Shown here: piece after piece, positions 8,303-16,383 of the stretch | Layout: each line of letters begins with the position of its first letter | Numbering within the stretch: the first letter of the stretch is position 1 | Assembly (NCBI RefSeq): GCF_900111235.1 | Contig: NZ_FOJI01000025.1 | Span: 1-32,664, forward strand | Source of the DNA: [Clostridium] fimetarium | GTDB taxonomy: Bacteria; Bacillota; Clostridia; Lachnospirales; Lachnospiraceae | DNA: 32,664 nt | Reading direction: 5' to 3' | Made by a program: the position numbers and the translations under genes | The notes under the pieces: generated by a model | The model's database searches: none | The model's input: the letters and a program-made list of their open reading frames with translations, nothing else | What the model was told of the DNA's origin: nothing

Positions 8303-8970
8303 TGAGAAATCGATTTGATAAACAGTTAGATCAGCTTAATAACGAATTAATTGAAATGGGTAGTTTGATTGAACAAGCCATTGCGATGGCAATTAATGCA
8401 TTAGTGAATAAGGATATTGAAAAAGCGCAGCAAGCGATTGCATTTGACGATGAAGTTGACAGACAAGAAAAAGAGATAGAAGGACTTTGTCTTAAATTAT
8501 TATTACAACAACAGCCTGTAGCGAAGGATTTACGACTTATTTCTGCTGCGCTTAAAATGATCACGGATATGGAACGTATCGGAGATCATGCATCAGATAT
8601 TTCAGAGATAACAATCAGTATGGCTAATTCGCCACATATTAAAAAGTTTGATCATATTCAAGAAATGGCAAAAGAAACAACGGTTATGGTTGTTAATAGT
8701 ATTGATGCATTTGTAAAGAAGGATATTGAACTTGCTAATAACGTTATTCAACAAGATGATGTTGTAGATGATCTTTTTGTTGAAATAAAGCAAGAATTGA
8801 TCCAGATGATCAAAGAAAACCCTGAATATGCTGAACAGGCAACTGATTTAATTATGATAGGTAAATATTTTGAAAGAATAGGCGATCATGCCACTAATAT
8901 TGCTGAATGGGTAATTTTTTCAATTGTTGGAAAGCATGAATTTAATATTGAAGCTGAAGACAATTTATAA
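8299..8970 (+). CDS. phoU: Phosphate signalling protein PhoU
   Basis: A 223-residue cytoplasmic protein made of two three-helix PhoU repeats. Each carries a metal-binding E-R-I-G-D-H-A motif ([12 protein letters not shown] and [14 protein letters not shown]). In other bacteria PhoU couples the state of the Pst transporter to the PhoR kinase and restrains phosphate uptake. It overlaps pstB by four bases. The phoP-phoR genes that it would signal to come next, so the whole sensing circuit is encoded together. Confidence 0.95.
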
Positions 8971-9047
8971 AGTACTGATTTTTATAAATTTAATAAAATC
9001 ATGATTAATTACTTGGAAAGTGAGTACTGATTTTTCACTTTCCAAGT
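8971..9047 (+). other. Hairpin and 13-bp direct repeat between phoU and phoP
   Basis: A perfect 12-bp stem (9011-9022 with 9036-9047) has the 13-base loop AGTACTGATTTTT. The same 13-mer also starts right after the phoU stop (8971-8983). No T-run follows the stem, so it looks like an attenuating or processing hairpin rather than a classic terminator. Confidence 0.55.
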
Positions 9048-9072
9048 GGTCATATCTAGGAGGTGGAATTAT

Positions 9073-9744
9073 ATGTCATTAATTTATATTGTTGAAGATG
9101 ATAAGAACATACGTGAGATTGAGACATTTGCGCTTAAAAATAGTGGACATACGATAGTGGATTTTGAATTTGCAAAAGATTTCTTTAAAAAAGTTGCTGA
9201 AAAAGTACCTAATTTAATAATCCTGGACATTATGCTACCAGATGAGGATGGACTTGATATATTAAAAAAGCTTCGTTCCGTTTCAGAGACAAGAAAAGTT
9301 CCAATTATCATGATTACGGCTAAGACAACAGAGATTGATAAAGTAAAAGGTTTGGATTTAGGGGCTGATGATTACATAACTAAGCCATTTGGTGTAATGG
9401 AATTAATATCAAGGGTAAAAGCGTTACTTAGAAGAAGTGCAGATATGGAAACTGAGAAGTATTTGTCTTTAAATAATATTTTCTTAGATAATGAAAAACA
9501 TGCAGTATATGTGGACAATAATCTTTGTGAGCTTACTTTTAAGGAATATAACTTGCTTAAATTTCTTATGATTAATACAGGAATTGTAATGTCTAGAGAT
9601 ATAATCCTTGATAGAATATGGGGACTAGATTTTGAAGGCGAATCAAGAACGCTTGATATGCATATTAAGACATTAAGACAAAAATTAGGTGAGGCTGGAT
9701 CTAGAATTAAAACCATAAGAAACGTCGGATATATTATTGAATAA
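9073..9744 (+). CDS. phoP: OmpR/PhoB-family response regulator PhoP
   Basis: A 223-residue regulator of the phosphate starvation response. The receiver domain (1-120) has the acidic pair Asp9-Asp10, phospho-acceptor Asp52 in LIILDIMLPDEDG, and Lys in DDYITKPF. A C-terminal winged helix follows (about 130-223; TFKEYNLLKFL, ...ESRTLDMHIKTLRQKLGE, IRNVGYII). ATG 9073 is chosen because AGGAGGTGG (9058-9066) precedes it at ideal distance; a GTG at 9046 would place that site inside the gene. Together with phoR directly downstream and the pst operon upstream, PhoP is the likely binder of the TTTACRT repeats before pstS. Assignment by context is strong; sequence alone says only OmpR family. Confidence 0.88.
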   Translation: MSLIYIVEDDKNIREIETFALKNSGHTIVDFEFAKDFFKKVAEKVPNLIILDIMLPDEDGLDILKKLRSVSETRKVPIIMITAKTTEIDKVKGLDLGADDYITKPFGVMELISRVKALLRRSADMETEKYLSLNNIFLDNEKHAVYVDNNLCELTFKEYNLLKFLMINTGIVMSRDIILDRIWGLDFEGESRTLDMHIKTLRQKLGEAGSRIKTIRNVGYIIE

Positions 9745-9758
9745 AGTGAGGTCTATTA

Positions 9759-11072
9759 GTGAAAAAGAAGATAAATATGTTCTTACTTGGAGTTGGAGCT
9801 TTGACAATTATCCTTACAATGATATTCTCCGTAGTTGTATTTTATGGTTTATTTAAAACTGAAGTATTTGAAAATCTAAAAACATACGCTCACGTCTTAG
9901 AAAGCTCTGCTTTGGTAGATGATATTGTTAACAATTCATATAGTTCAAATATTGATAATATTCGAATAACATTAATATCAAGTGATGGAACAGTAAAATA
10001 TGATAGTTATGCTAATTCTCTTGAAATGGAAAATCACGGTGCTAGGGTAGAAGTTGCACAAGCGTTGTCAGTTGGCGAAGGTACTTCAATCAGAACATCT
10101 TCAACAATGAAGATTAGCACATTCTATTACGCTAAGATATTACCGGACGGTTCGGTACTTAGAGTTGCAAAAGAAGCTAGAAGTATATGGAGTATATTTA
10201 GCAAAGTTATCCCACTTATGATGTCTGTTGCTTTGGGATTATTTGCTATATGTATGTTTATCTCACATCTTTTAGTAAAATCATTTGTAGCACCGATTGA
10301 ACAGCTAGCAAATAATATGGATGATTACTGTTCGATTTCCACGTATAAGGAATTGGTCCCATTTATTAATACAATCAATAAGCAACATGAAGATATATTA
10401 AAAAATGCAAAGTTACGTCAAGAATTTACAGCAAATGTATCACATGAATTAAAGACCCCTCTTACTTCGATTTCAGGGTACTCAGAATTGATTGAGAATG
10501 GAATGACGAATGAAGTTGATGTCGTTCGATTTGCGACAGAAATCCATCGCAATTCAAGTAGGCTATTAACTATGATTAACGATATAATCCGGCTTTCAGA
10601 ATTAGATGTCATAGATATGCAAGTCCAATTTGAAGAATTTGATTTGTTTGAAGTTGCAAATAATTGCGTTAATATGCTTAGAGTGAATGCTATGAAAAAT
10701 ATTGTCACTCTTAATTTTAGTGGAGAGCATTGTGTTATTCAAGCGAATAAAGGTATGATAGAGGAAGTGGTATATAACCTTTGTGACAATGCAATTAGAT
10801 ATAATGTCAAAAATGGAATTGTATTTGTTTCAATTCATCAAATTGAGAATGATGTTATTTTAACTGTTAAGGATAATGGGATTGGGATTTCAAAGGAAAA
10901 CCAAGAACGTATATTTGAACGATTTTACAGAGTTGATAAGAGTCGTTCAAAATCAACTGGTGGAACTGGCTTGGGATTGGCAATCGTAAAACATATTTTA
11001 TCCCAGAACAATGCTAGGATGGAACTTGAAAGCGAAATCGGGGTTGGTACTGAGATACGGGTTATATTTTGA
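9759..11072 (+). CDS. phoR: Sensor histidine kinase PhoR
   Basis: A 437-residue membrane kinase with helix 1 at about 8-30, a ~115-residue extracytoplasmic segment, helix 2 at about 148-172, then a HAMP-like linker. The HisKA domain has phospho-acceptor His229 in NVSHELKTPLTSISGYSELI. The HATPase domain shows N-box VVYNLCDNAIRYN, G1 VKDNGIGI, F-box FERFYRVDKSRS and G2 GGTGLGLAIVKHI. No PAS domain is evident between HAMP and HisKA. The start is GTG 9759 with GTGAGG just upstream. It phosphorylates the adjacent PhoP, and signalling through PstSCAB-PhoU is expected from the operon context. Confidence 0.88.
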   Translation: MKKKINMFLLGVGALTIILTMIFSVVVFYGLFKTEVFENLKTYAHVLESSALVDDIVNNSYSSNIDNIRITLISSDGTVKYDSYANSLEMENHGARVEVAQALSVGEGTSIRTSSTMKISTFYYAKILPDGSVLRVAKEARSIWSIFSKVIPLMMSVALGLFAICMFISHLLVKSFVAPIEQLANNMDDYCSISTYKELVPFINTINKQHEDILKNAKLRQEFTANVSHELKTPLTSISGYSELIENGMTNEVDVVRFATEIHRNSSRLLTMINDIIRLSELDVIDMQVQFEEFDLFEVANNCVNMLRVNAMKNIVTLNFSGEHCVIQANKGMIEEVVYNLCDNAIRYNVKNGIVFVSIHQIENDVILTVKDNGIGISKENQERIFERFYRVDKSRSKSTGGTGLGLAIVKHILSQNNARMELESEIGVGTEIRVIF

Positions 11073-11077
11073 AAAGC

Positions 11078-11332
11078 GTGAATTTTAAGGTGTTAAAACT
11101 TTGATTTAGGTTGTGAGTGAATATCAATTTATAAGGATGTGTTTTGCCTGCCTTTCCTTCAAGCAGCATCTTTTTTACAAGCCTCTAAGATGATGAAAAG
11201 TCTCACTTCGTTCGATTTTCATAAGAGTCTTGACAAAAGATTAACGCTGCTTTCAGCTGGTCTACGGCAAAACACATCCTTATAAATTGATATTCACTGG
11301 ATACTTTGTTGGTTTAACGCTTAAAATTTACT
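11078..11332 (+). repeat. Long palindromic element (perfect 33-bp inverted repeat inside a larger imperfect palindrome)
   Basis: Positions 11116-11148 are an exact reverse complement of 11266-11298 (33 bp). The 117-bp interior continues to pair imperfectly: 11161-11167 with 11246-11252, 11168-11174 with 11235-11241, a CAAGNCTCT segment, then ATGAAAA against TTTTCAT around a ~16-nt centre. Outside the perfect arms a further ~20-bp imperfect inverted repeat pairs 11078-11099 with 11311-11332. It contains no open frame of note. It begins only 5 bases after the phoR stop. A miniature inverted-repeat element or a giant RNA hairpin are the main readings; no target duplication was obvious. Confidence 0.85.
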
Positions 11333-11349
11333 TGGCTGATTTATAAAAA

Positions 11350-11446
11350 TATAAGCTTAATAGACTGAAAAAAGACATGAAACATTAGCTTTATTGACTG
11401 AAAAGACATGAAATATAAGCTTTATAGAATGAAAAAGACAGGGAAA
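11350..11446 (+). repeat. Three tandem ~32-bp repeats
   Basis: Units at 11350-11382 (33 nt), 11383-11413 (31 nt) and 11414-11446 (33 nt) share the pattern TATAAGCTTTATAGACTG followed by an A-run, GACATGAAA. They are contiguous, without spacers, and end inside the following terminator stem. This is non-coding tandem duplication, not a CRISPR array. Confidence 0.85.
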
Positions 11447-11476
11447 ATAGGTCACATTTTGTGGTGGCCTATTTTT
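11444..11476 (+). terminator. Rho-independent terminator, distal end of the pst-pho transcript
   Basis: Positions 11444-11455 pair with 11464-11475 (12 bp, one G-U) around an 8-base loop. The stem runs from AAAA to TTTTT, so it can act in both directions. It lies 370 bp beyond phoR, after the palindrome and tandem repeats, with no better terminator in between other than the palindrome itself. Confidence 0.7.
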
Positions 11477-11604
11477 GTGTCCTTTTATCATACCCCAACA
11501 TTTATTATAGAACCCTTTTAACAATCTTTTATCGTAATTTATTTTGGATAAAGACGATTGAGGAGAAGAAAAAAATAAAGTAAATAAATATATTTTTTAT
11601 ACTT

Positions 11605-11648
11605 AAATAGATAGGGCTATCATACATTTGTGGTAGGCCTGTCTATTT
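11605..11648 (+). terminator. Second hairpin/terminator before the spoIIIA operon
   Basis: Positions 11605-11622 pair with 11631-11648 (18 positions, one mismatch, two or more G-U) around an 8-base loop, followed by TTAATTTT. It resembles the hairpin at 11444 in sequence (AATAG...GGCCTRTNTATTTT) and insulates spoIIIAA from upstream reading. The stretch 11477-11604 between them holds no gene that I can support. Confidence 0.55.
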
Positions 11649-11674
11649 TAATTTTAAAATGGGATAAATATTTA

Positions 11675-11704
11675 TACATATACAAGCTATATATATCATA
11701 TATT
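11675..11704 (+). promoter_or_regulatory. Weak candidate sigma-E promoter for spoIIIA
   Basis: ATACATAT (11675-11682), 14 bp, CATATATT (11697-11704) loosely fits the sigma-E pattern (ATATT-like -35, CATACA-like -10) expected for the mother-cell spoIIIA operon. The area is so AT-rich that alternative registers exist, for example ATAAATA at 11664. Confidence 0.3.
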
Positions 11705-11723
11705 TTGAGAAAGGAGATGGATT

Positions 11724-12632
11724 ATGAATTGTGATAATAAAAGGATAGTAGAAGTGTGTAGGATTTTTCCGGATATTATAAGGACAACCTTGACATATCA
11801 AGATATGGATTTTAATAAACTACAGGAAATTCGGTTAAGAATTAACCAACCATTGATATGTATATATGATAACAGAGAGGTGATTATCCACAGAATAACA
11901 ATTTCTGCACAAATGATTAGAGAGACAATGGAACATGTAAGCAATTATTCATTATATGCATTTGAAGAAGAAATTAAGCAAGGTTATATAACAATCACAG
12001 GGGGGCATAGGGTTGGAATTGCAGGGAAGGCCATAATTGAAAACGGTTATGTAAAGACAATAAAATACATATCATTTATAAATGTTCGTTTATCTCACCA
12101 GATAAAGGGTTGTTCGGATAAAGTACTTCAATTTGCTCATAAAGAGGACAGACTTATGCATACTTTAATTATTTCTCCTCCTGGATGTGGGAAGACAACG
12201 CTTTTAAGAGATATGATAAGACAGATTTCAAATGGGACAAGTAATTATATAGGACAAACAGTTGGGGTGGTAGACGAGCGTTCAGAGATAGGCGCTTGCT
12301 ATATGGGTATCCCGCAAAATGATTTGGGTATAAGAACCGATGTACTCGACTGCTGCCCAAAAGATGAAGGAATGATTATGCTGATTCGATCAATGTCGCC
12401 AAAAGTGATTGCAGTAGATGAAATTGGTAAAGCAAGTGACGTTGAAGCAATTGAATATATTATTAATTGCGGGTGTACAGTAATCGGATCTGTGCATGGT
12501 GATTCATACGAAGATATTATGCAAAAGCCAATACTGAATCGCTTAATAAGTGAAAAATTATTTAATCGATTCATTATTTTATCAAAGGATAATGGCGTTG
12601 GAACAATTAAAGATTTAATCAGTTTAGAATAG
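11724..12632 (+). CDS. spoIIIAA: Stage III sporulation protein AA (ATPase)
   Basis: A 302-residue mother-cell ATPase related to type II/IV secretion ATPases, thought to power the SpoIIIA-SpoIIQ channel across the forespore membranes. Walker A SPPGCGKTTLLRDMIR has its P-loop at residues 154-159. Downstream are VVDERSEIGACY and Walker B-like KVIAVDEIGKASDVEAIEYIINCG, then a SVHGDSYEDIMQKP segment typical of this ATPase group. AAGGAG precedes the ATG by seven bases. It is the first of eight consecutive spoIIIA genes. Confidence 0.95.
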   Translation: MNCDNKRIVEVCRIFPDIIRTTLTYQDMDFNKLQEIRLRINQPLICIYDNREVIIHRITISAQMIRETMEHVSNYSLYAFEEEIKQGYITITGGHRVGIAGKAIIENGYVKTIKYISFINVRLSHQIKGCSDKVLQFAHKEDRLMHTLIISPPGCGKTTLLRDMIRQISNGTSNYIGQTVGVVDERSEIGACYMGIPQNDLGIRTDVLDCCPKDEGMIMLIRSMSPKVIAVDEIGKASDVEAIEYIINCGCTVIGSVHGDSYEDIMQKPILNRLISEKLFNRFIILSKDNGVGTIKDLISLE

Positions 12633-12644
12633 GGGGTAAAAATT

Positions 12645-13166
12645 GTGCTAAAAATAGTAGGCTCAATTTTAATCATTACAGGTTCATTTGCTTGGGGATA
12701 TATGAAGTGTGTAAATGCTAAGGACAGAATCACTCAGCTAAATACAATCAAAAAGGTAATGATCATGTTACGTGGAGAAATTAAATATGCAGGAACTGCT
12801 TTGCCGGATGCATTAGAGTCGATTTCTAATAGAATTGCGATGGTATTTGCAAAAGATTTCTTCTTAAATGTTAGCAAAGAATTAAATCAAATGAGTGAAA
12901 AAAATTTCAAGACAATTTGGTATGAAAACACAAATAAGTATCTTAAAACTTCTGCCTTAAATATCACTGATCTTGGACAATTTAAGAACCTGGGAGATAA
13001 CTTAGGATATTTAGACAAAGATATGCATTTGAATACAATTGATTTGTATTTGGAACATCTGAATATGGATATATCATTAGCAAATGGAGAAATTGCACAA
13101 AAGTGTAGAGTATATAAAAGTGTAAGTTTAGCGGTGGGTGTATTTATTACAATAATAATCATTTAG
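12645..13166 (+). CDS. spoIIIAB: Stage III sporulation protein AB
   Basis: A 173-residue protein with an N-terminal membrane helix (about 2-18) and a soluble helical domain resembling the GspF/type II secretion platform fold. A second hydrophobic stretch is at the C-terminus (LAVGVFITIIII). It has characteristic features such as MLRGEIKYAGTALPDALESIS and FKNLGDNLGYLDKDMHLNTIDLY, which fit SpoIIIAB length and composition. The start is GTG at 12645 with AGGGGG eight bases upstream. It is translated from the same transcript as spoIIIAA. Confidence 0.92.
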   Translation: MLKIVGSILIITGSFAWGYMKCVNAKDRITQLNTIKKVMIMLRGEIKYAGTALPDALESISNRIAMVFAKDFFLNVSKELNQMSEKNFKTIWYENTNKYLKTSALNITDLGQFKNLGDNLGYLDKDMHLNTIDLYLEHLNMDISLANGEIAQKCRVYKSVSLAVGVFITIIII

Positions 13167-13179
13167 TTGGAGGGGCTCA

Positions 13180-13374
13180 ATGGAGGTCAGTTTAATATTT
13201 AAAATCGCAGCAGTTGGTATTTTGGTTTCTGTAATCAGCCAAATACTAAAACATAGTGGCAGAGAGGAACATGCATTTCTAACTAGCCTTGCAGGACTGA
13301 TTCTTGTACTCTTTTGGATTATTCCATATATATATGATTTATTTGAAACAATCAAGAAATTATTTGAATTATAA
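13180..13374 (+). CDS. spoIIIAC: Stage III sporulation protein AC
   Basis: A 64-residue protein with two membrane helices (about 3-20 and 35-55). The segment SQILKHSGREEHAFLTSLAGLI between them is the SpoIIIAC/AD hallmark. Its length is exactly that of the family. GGAGGGG lies immediately upstream. It forms part of the mother-cell side of the feeding-tube complex. An 81-bp gap, longer than the other intergenic gaps nearby, separates it from spoIIIAD. Confidence 0.93.
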   Translation: MEVSLIFKIAAVGILVSVISQILKHSGREEHAFLTSLAGLILVLFWIIPYIYDLFETIKKLFEL

Positions 13375-13455
13375 ATGAAATAAAAAGAAAATATATATGC
13401 ATGGTGATTAGTATGAATCGAAAGCAAGACATAGAAATAATAAGGGTGAAAATAT

Positions 13456-13842
13456 ATGGAGATTATAAAATTATCAATTCTTGCAATAACAGGCGTTTTA
13501 TTAGCCATCATGTTGAAAAATGGAAAGAATGAATACAGCACATATATTGCGCTTGGCACTTCGGTTATTCTGTTTTTTTATGTAGTTGGTAAAGTAGGGG
13601 TTATTGTTGAAACCATTAATAAAGTACAATCATATATCAGTATTAGCGAAACATATATAGAGGCTTTAATAAAAATGGTGGGAATAACATACATATCAGA
13701 ATTAACATCAAGTATATGCAAGGATGCCGGTTACAATTCTGTATCTGGACAAATAGAAATATTTGGAAAAATATCCATTCTTGCAGTGAGTATGCCAATT
13801 GTTTTATCATTAATGGAGACAATAGATAAATTCATTGGATAA
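13456..13842 (+). CDS. spoIIIAD: Stage III sporulation protein AD
   Basis: A 128-residue, largely hydrophobic protein with helices near 3-18, 33-52 and 95-115. It is related to SpoIIIAC, sharing the loop-helix pattern (SEPTYIEALIKMVGITYISEL-like region and DAGYNSVSGQIEIFGKI). AAGGGTG is about eight bases before ATG. The following gene overlaps its end by eight bases if the TTG start is used. Role: membrane component of the SpoIIIA channel. Confidence 0.93.
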   Translation: MEIIKLSILAITGVLLAIMLKNGKNEYSTYIALGTSVILFFYVVGKVGVIVETINKVQSYISISETYIEALIKMVGITYISELTSSICKDAGYNSVSGQIEIFGKISILAVSMPIVLSLMETIDKFIG

Positions 13843-14986
13843 GAAGGGAGTTATTATTAATAGATATTTAGTTGTATTTTTAATCACTTTTTTATTAGTA
13901 CAAGGTTTTTTTATGATAAGTGCAAAAGCTGAGGATACGAATAAAGATCAATTAGGATTGTTTGATTTTTCCTCTCTCGATAAGGCCACAGACACGGATA
14001 TTGATTTTAAAGGTTTAGTGACAGATATCATTTCAGGTGGGAAAACATCATTAAAGCAAAATTTCATACAGCAGCTACAATCAACACTTACAAAAGAACT
14101 TGTCAGTAATAAAAAGGCAATTATTCAGGTGATAGCATTGGCAATCATTTCTGCGTTTTTTACTAATTTTTCAAATGCATTTAATAATCAACAGATATCA
14201 CAAACTGGATTCTTTGTAACCTGTATTGCATTGGTAACGATACTGATTGCAATATTTTCAGTGGCTGCAAGTACAGCTACGACAGCAATTCAATCCGTAT
14301 TAGCATTTATGAAAGCCTTGATTCCAATTTATGCTACATCCATTGCACTTACCTCTGGAAGTATGAGCTCAATGGCATATTATGAATTTATCCTATTAAT
14401 TATTACTGTTGTAAACTGGGTGTTTTTAAATGTTGTAATAAAGGGAAGTTATATATTTGTAATGATATCTGCAGCTGACTGCATTGCAAAAGAAGAAAGT
14501 TTATCCAAATTAAGTGCATTAATAAAATTGATTATTGGTTGGATCATGAAAACATGCTTAGCTGCAGTAATTGGTATTAATGCAATTCAAAGCCTTGTAT
14601 TACCCGTTGCCGACTCAATTCAAAGTAGCGTTTTATCGAAAGCACTAGGAATGATTCCTGGAATAGGAAGTGGGATAGGTGCAATATCGACAACCGTTAT
14701 TGGAGCAGGAACATTAGTGAAAAATGGAATAGGTGTCGCAGCTTTAATTGTTGTAGTAGTAATCTGTTCGATTCCAATTATAAAGTTAGTAATATTTGTT
14801 ATTACATATAAATTTATAAGTGCAATCGTTCAACCGGTGGCTGATAAAAGAATTGTTGAGTGTATCAATGCAACAGCAGAAGGCATGAATATACTTTTGA
14901 CGACAGTTATTTATTCGGCGATAATGTTTCTAATTACAATCGCAATAATATGTGCATCCACAAATGTAAATTATTATACAATGTAG
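13835..14986 (+). CDS. spoIIIAE: Stage III sporulation protein AE
   Basis: A polytopic protein of up to 383 residues. A signal-like segment (about 10-31, ending SAKAED) precedes a short extracytoplasmic region, then several helices with the conserved stretch ALIPIYATSIALTSGSMSSMAYYEF. The start is uncertain. The only conventional start codon is TTG 13835, overlapping spoIIIAD. The good ribosome binding site AAGGGAG (13844-13850) lies after it and would place initiation at a rare ATT at 13853 or 13856. Either start preserves the signal segment. Role: large permease-like subunit of the SpoIIIA channel. Confidence 0.93.
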   Translation: MDKKGVIINRYLVVFLITFLLVQGFFMISAKAEDTNKDQLGLFDFSSLDKATDTDIDFKGLVTDIISGGKTSLKQNFIQQLQSTLTKELVSNKKAIIQVIALAIISAFFTNFSNAFNNQQISQTGFFVTCIALVTILIAIFSVAASTATTAIQSVLAFMKALIPIYATSIALTSGSMSSMAYYEFILLIITVVNWVFLNVVIKGSYIFVMISAADCIAKEESLSKLSALIKLIIGWIMKTCLAAVIGINAIQSLVLPVADSIQSSVLSKALGMIPGIGSGIGAISTTVIGAGTLVKNGIGVAALIVVVVICSIPIIKLVIFVITYKFISAIVQPVADKRIVECINATAEGMNILLTTVIYSAIMFLITIAIICASTNVNYYTM

Positions 14987-15022
14987 CTTTCAGATATTTG
15001 AAAAGAAGAGGGGGGATATCAT

Positions 15023-15625
15023 TTGGAAAGCATACTTTCTTGGGTAAAACAAATTGTTATATTTTATATATTTTCAAATTTTATAATACATGTTCTCCCA
15101 AACGGAAATTACGAAAAATACATAAAATTTTTCATAGGACTAATTCTTATCGCCGTGGTTATAAGTCCTTTAACAGGTTTTTTTAAGTTAGATACTATAT
15201 TTGAAGATATTTACAATTCAGCCATTTCAAATGATTCCATTAGTGAAATGCGTATGGATTTACAATATGCGGAGAAGACAAATTATGATAGCATTGCCCA
15301 ACCATATAAAGAAGAGGTTATTAAAAATGTAGAGAAAATTGTTACTGATAATTACTTGTTTCCAGTTAAGACTACAGTTGATTTTGATATGGATTCAGAA
15401 AGCAAAACATTTGGACAAATCAAAGACATTCAATTGCAGGTATCAAAAAAATATACGAATGAAAATAAAGTCATTGTAGATAAAATCAAAATTCAAGCTG
15501 AAAATTCAGAGAGCGGTACTAAGAGTGACTCAAATAGTAATTTGAGTGTTGCAAGTATAACTATCAAAAATAGTATTGCAGATTTTTATCATATATCACC
15601 TGATAACGTAAATATAAGCGAATAG
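15023..15625 (+). CDS. spoIIIAF: Stage III sporulation protein AF
   Basis: A 200-residue protein with two N-terminal membrane helices (about 5-23 and 33-52; the LPNGNYEKYIKFFIGLILIAVVISPL segment is typical of SpoIIIAF). A soluble domain follows that probably has the ring-building fold seen in SpoIIIAG and SpoIIIAH. The start is TTG 15023, eight bases after AGGGGGG. No cysteine or enzyme motif is evident. It belongs to the mother-cell half of the channel. Confidence 0.9.
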   Translation: MESILSWVKQIVIFYIFSNFIIHVLPNGNYEKYIKFFIGLILIAVVISPLTGFFKLDTIFEDIYNSAISNDSISEMRMDLQYAEKTNYDSIAQPYKEEVIKNVEKIVTDNYLFPVKTTVDFDMDSESKTFGQIKDIQLQVSKKYTNENKVIVDKIKIQAENSESGTKSDSNSNLSVASITIKNSIADFYHISPDNVNISE

Positions 15626-15637
15626 GAGTAAATTACT

Positions 15638-16231
15638 ATGAAAGAAAAGTTTTCGCTAAATGATTTCAAAGATAAGCACTTTAAAAATGTTGGAAAAGAC
15701 AAACTATTAATACTCATTATGGCTGGAATCTTGTTAATCGTTATTTCTTTACCAACGAAAAGTTCTAATAGCGATTCTAGTTCAACAGCTTCAAATGTTA
15801 CTTCAAATGCCAGTTCAACTAATACAACAGATTATGAAGAATATTTGGAAAAAAAAATAGAAAGTTTATTGGTAAAAGTTCAAGGTGTAGGAAAAGTAAA
15901 GGTTATGGTTACACTCAAGGCGAGCAGCGAAAAAGTACTGGTTAGTGAAGATACATATTCAGAAAAAATAGTCAAAACAACAGACAGTGATGGCGGTATT
16001 AGTGACTCCCTTGAAAAGTCTACTGCTCAAGCGTATCTATATTCAGATAATGGAAGTGGTGGTAGTCAACCATATGTATCTCAGGAAATAAAACCAGAAG
16101 TGGAGGGTGTAATGGTGATTGCCGAAGGTGGTTCAGATGCCACCGTCATTACAAATATTACGAATGCAATTGCAGCACTATTATCTGTCCCCGTACACAA
16201 AATTCAAGTTTTAAAGATGAGTCCAGGGTGA
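15638..16231 (+). CDS. spoIIIAG: Stage III sporulation protein AG
   Basis: A 197-residue protein: one membrane helix (about 24-38), a Ser/Thr/Asn-rich linker, and a C-terminal ring-building domain (EEYLEKKIESLLVKVQGVGKVKVMVTL... VEGVMVIAEGGSDATVITNITNAIAALLSVPVHKIQVLKM). In Bacillus the AG domain assembles a large oligomeric ring in the intermembrane space. TAGGAG precedes the ATG. A weak GGGTGA/TCACCC inverted repeat spans the stop codon. Confidence 0.93.
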   Translation: MKEKFSLNDFKDKHFKNVGKDKLLILIMAGILLIVISLPTKSSNSDSSSTASNVTSNASSTNTTDYEEYLEKKIESLLVKVQGVGKVKVMVTLKASSEKVLVSEDTYSEKIVKTTDSDGGISDSLEKSTAQAYLYSDNGSGGSQPYVSQEIKPEVEGVMVIAEGGSDATVITNITNAIAALLSVPVHKIQVLKMSPG

Positions 16232-16383
16232 GTGGAAGAAAATTTTCACCCATAGAATAAAATTATTATACATTTTTAAAAAAAGAAGCATTAATTTAAC
16301 GATATAAGAATATTGTTAAGAATAATAGTACATAAATAATCTGTGTTTAAAGCTAATACAATATTATTTTTAGGAGGGTTATC

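Noticed and set aside
11350-11446. CRISPR-like array
   Set aside because: Three contiguous diverged units with no spacers and no cas genes; a simple tandem repeat.
13380-13530. Small overlapping frame starting at ATG 13414 between spoIIIAC and spoIIIAD
   Set aside because: No ribosome binding site and it runs out of frame into spoIIIAD; probably incidental.
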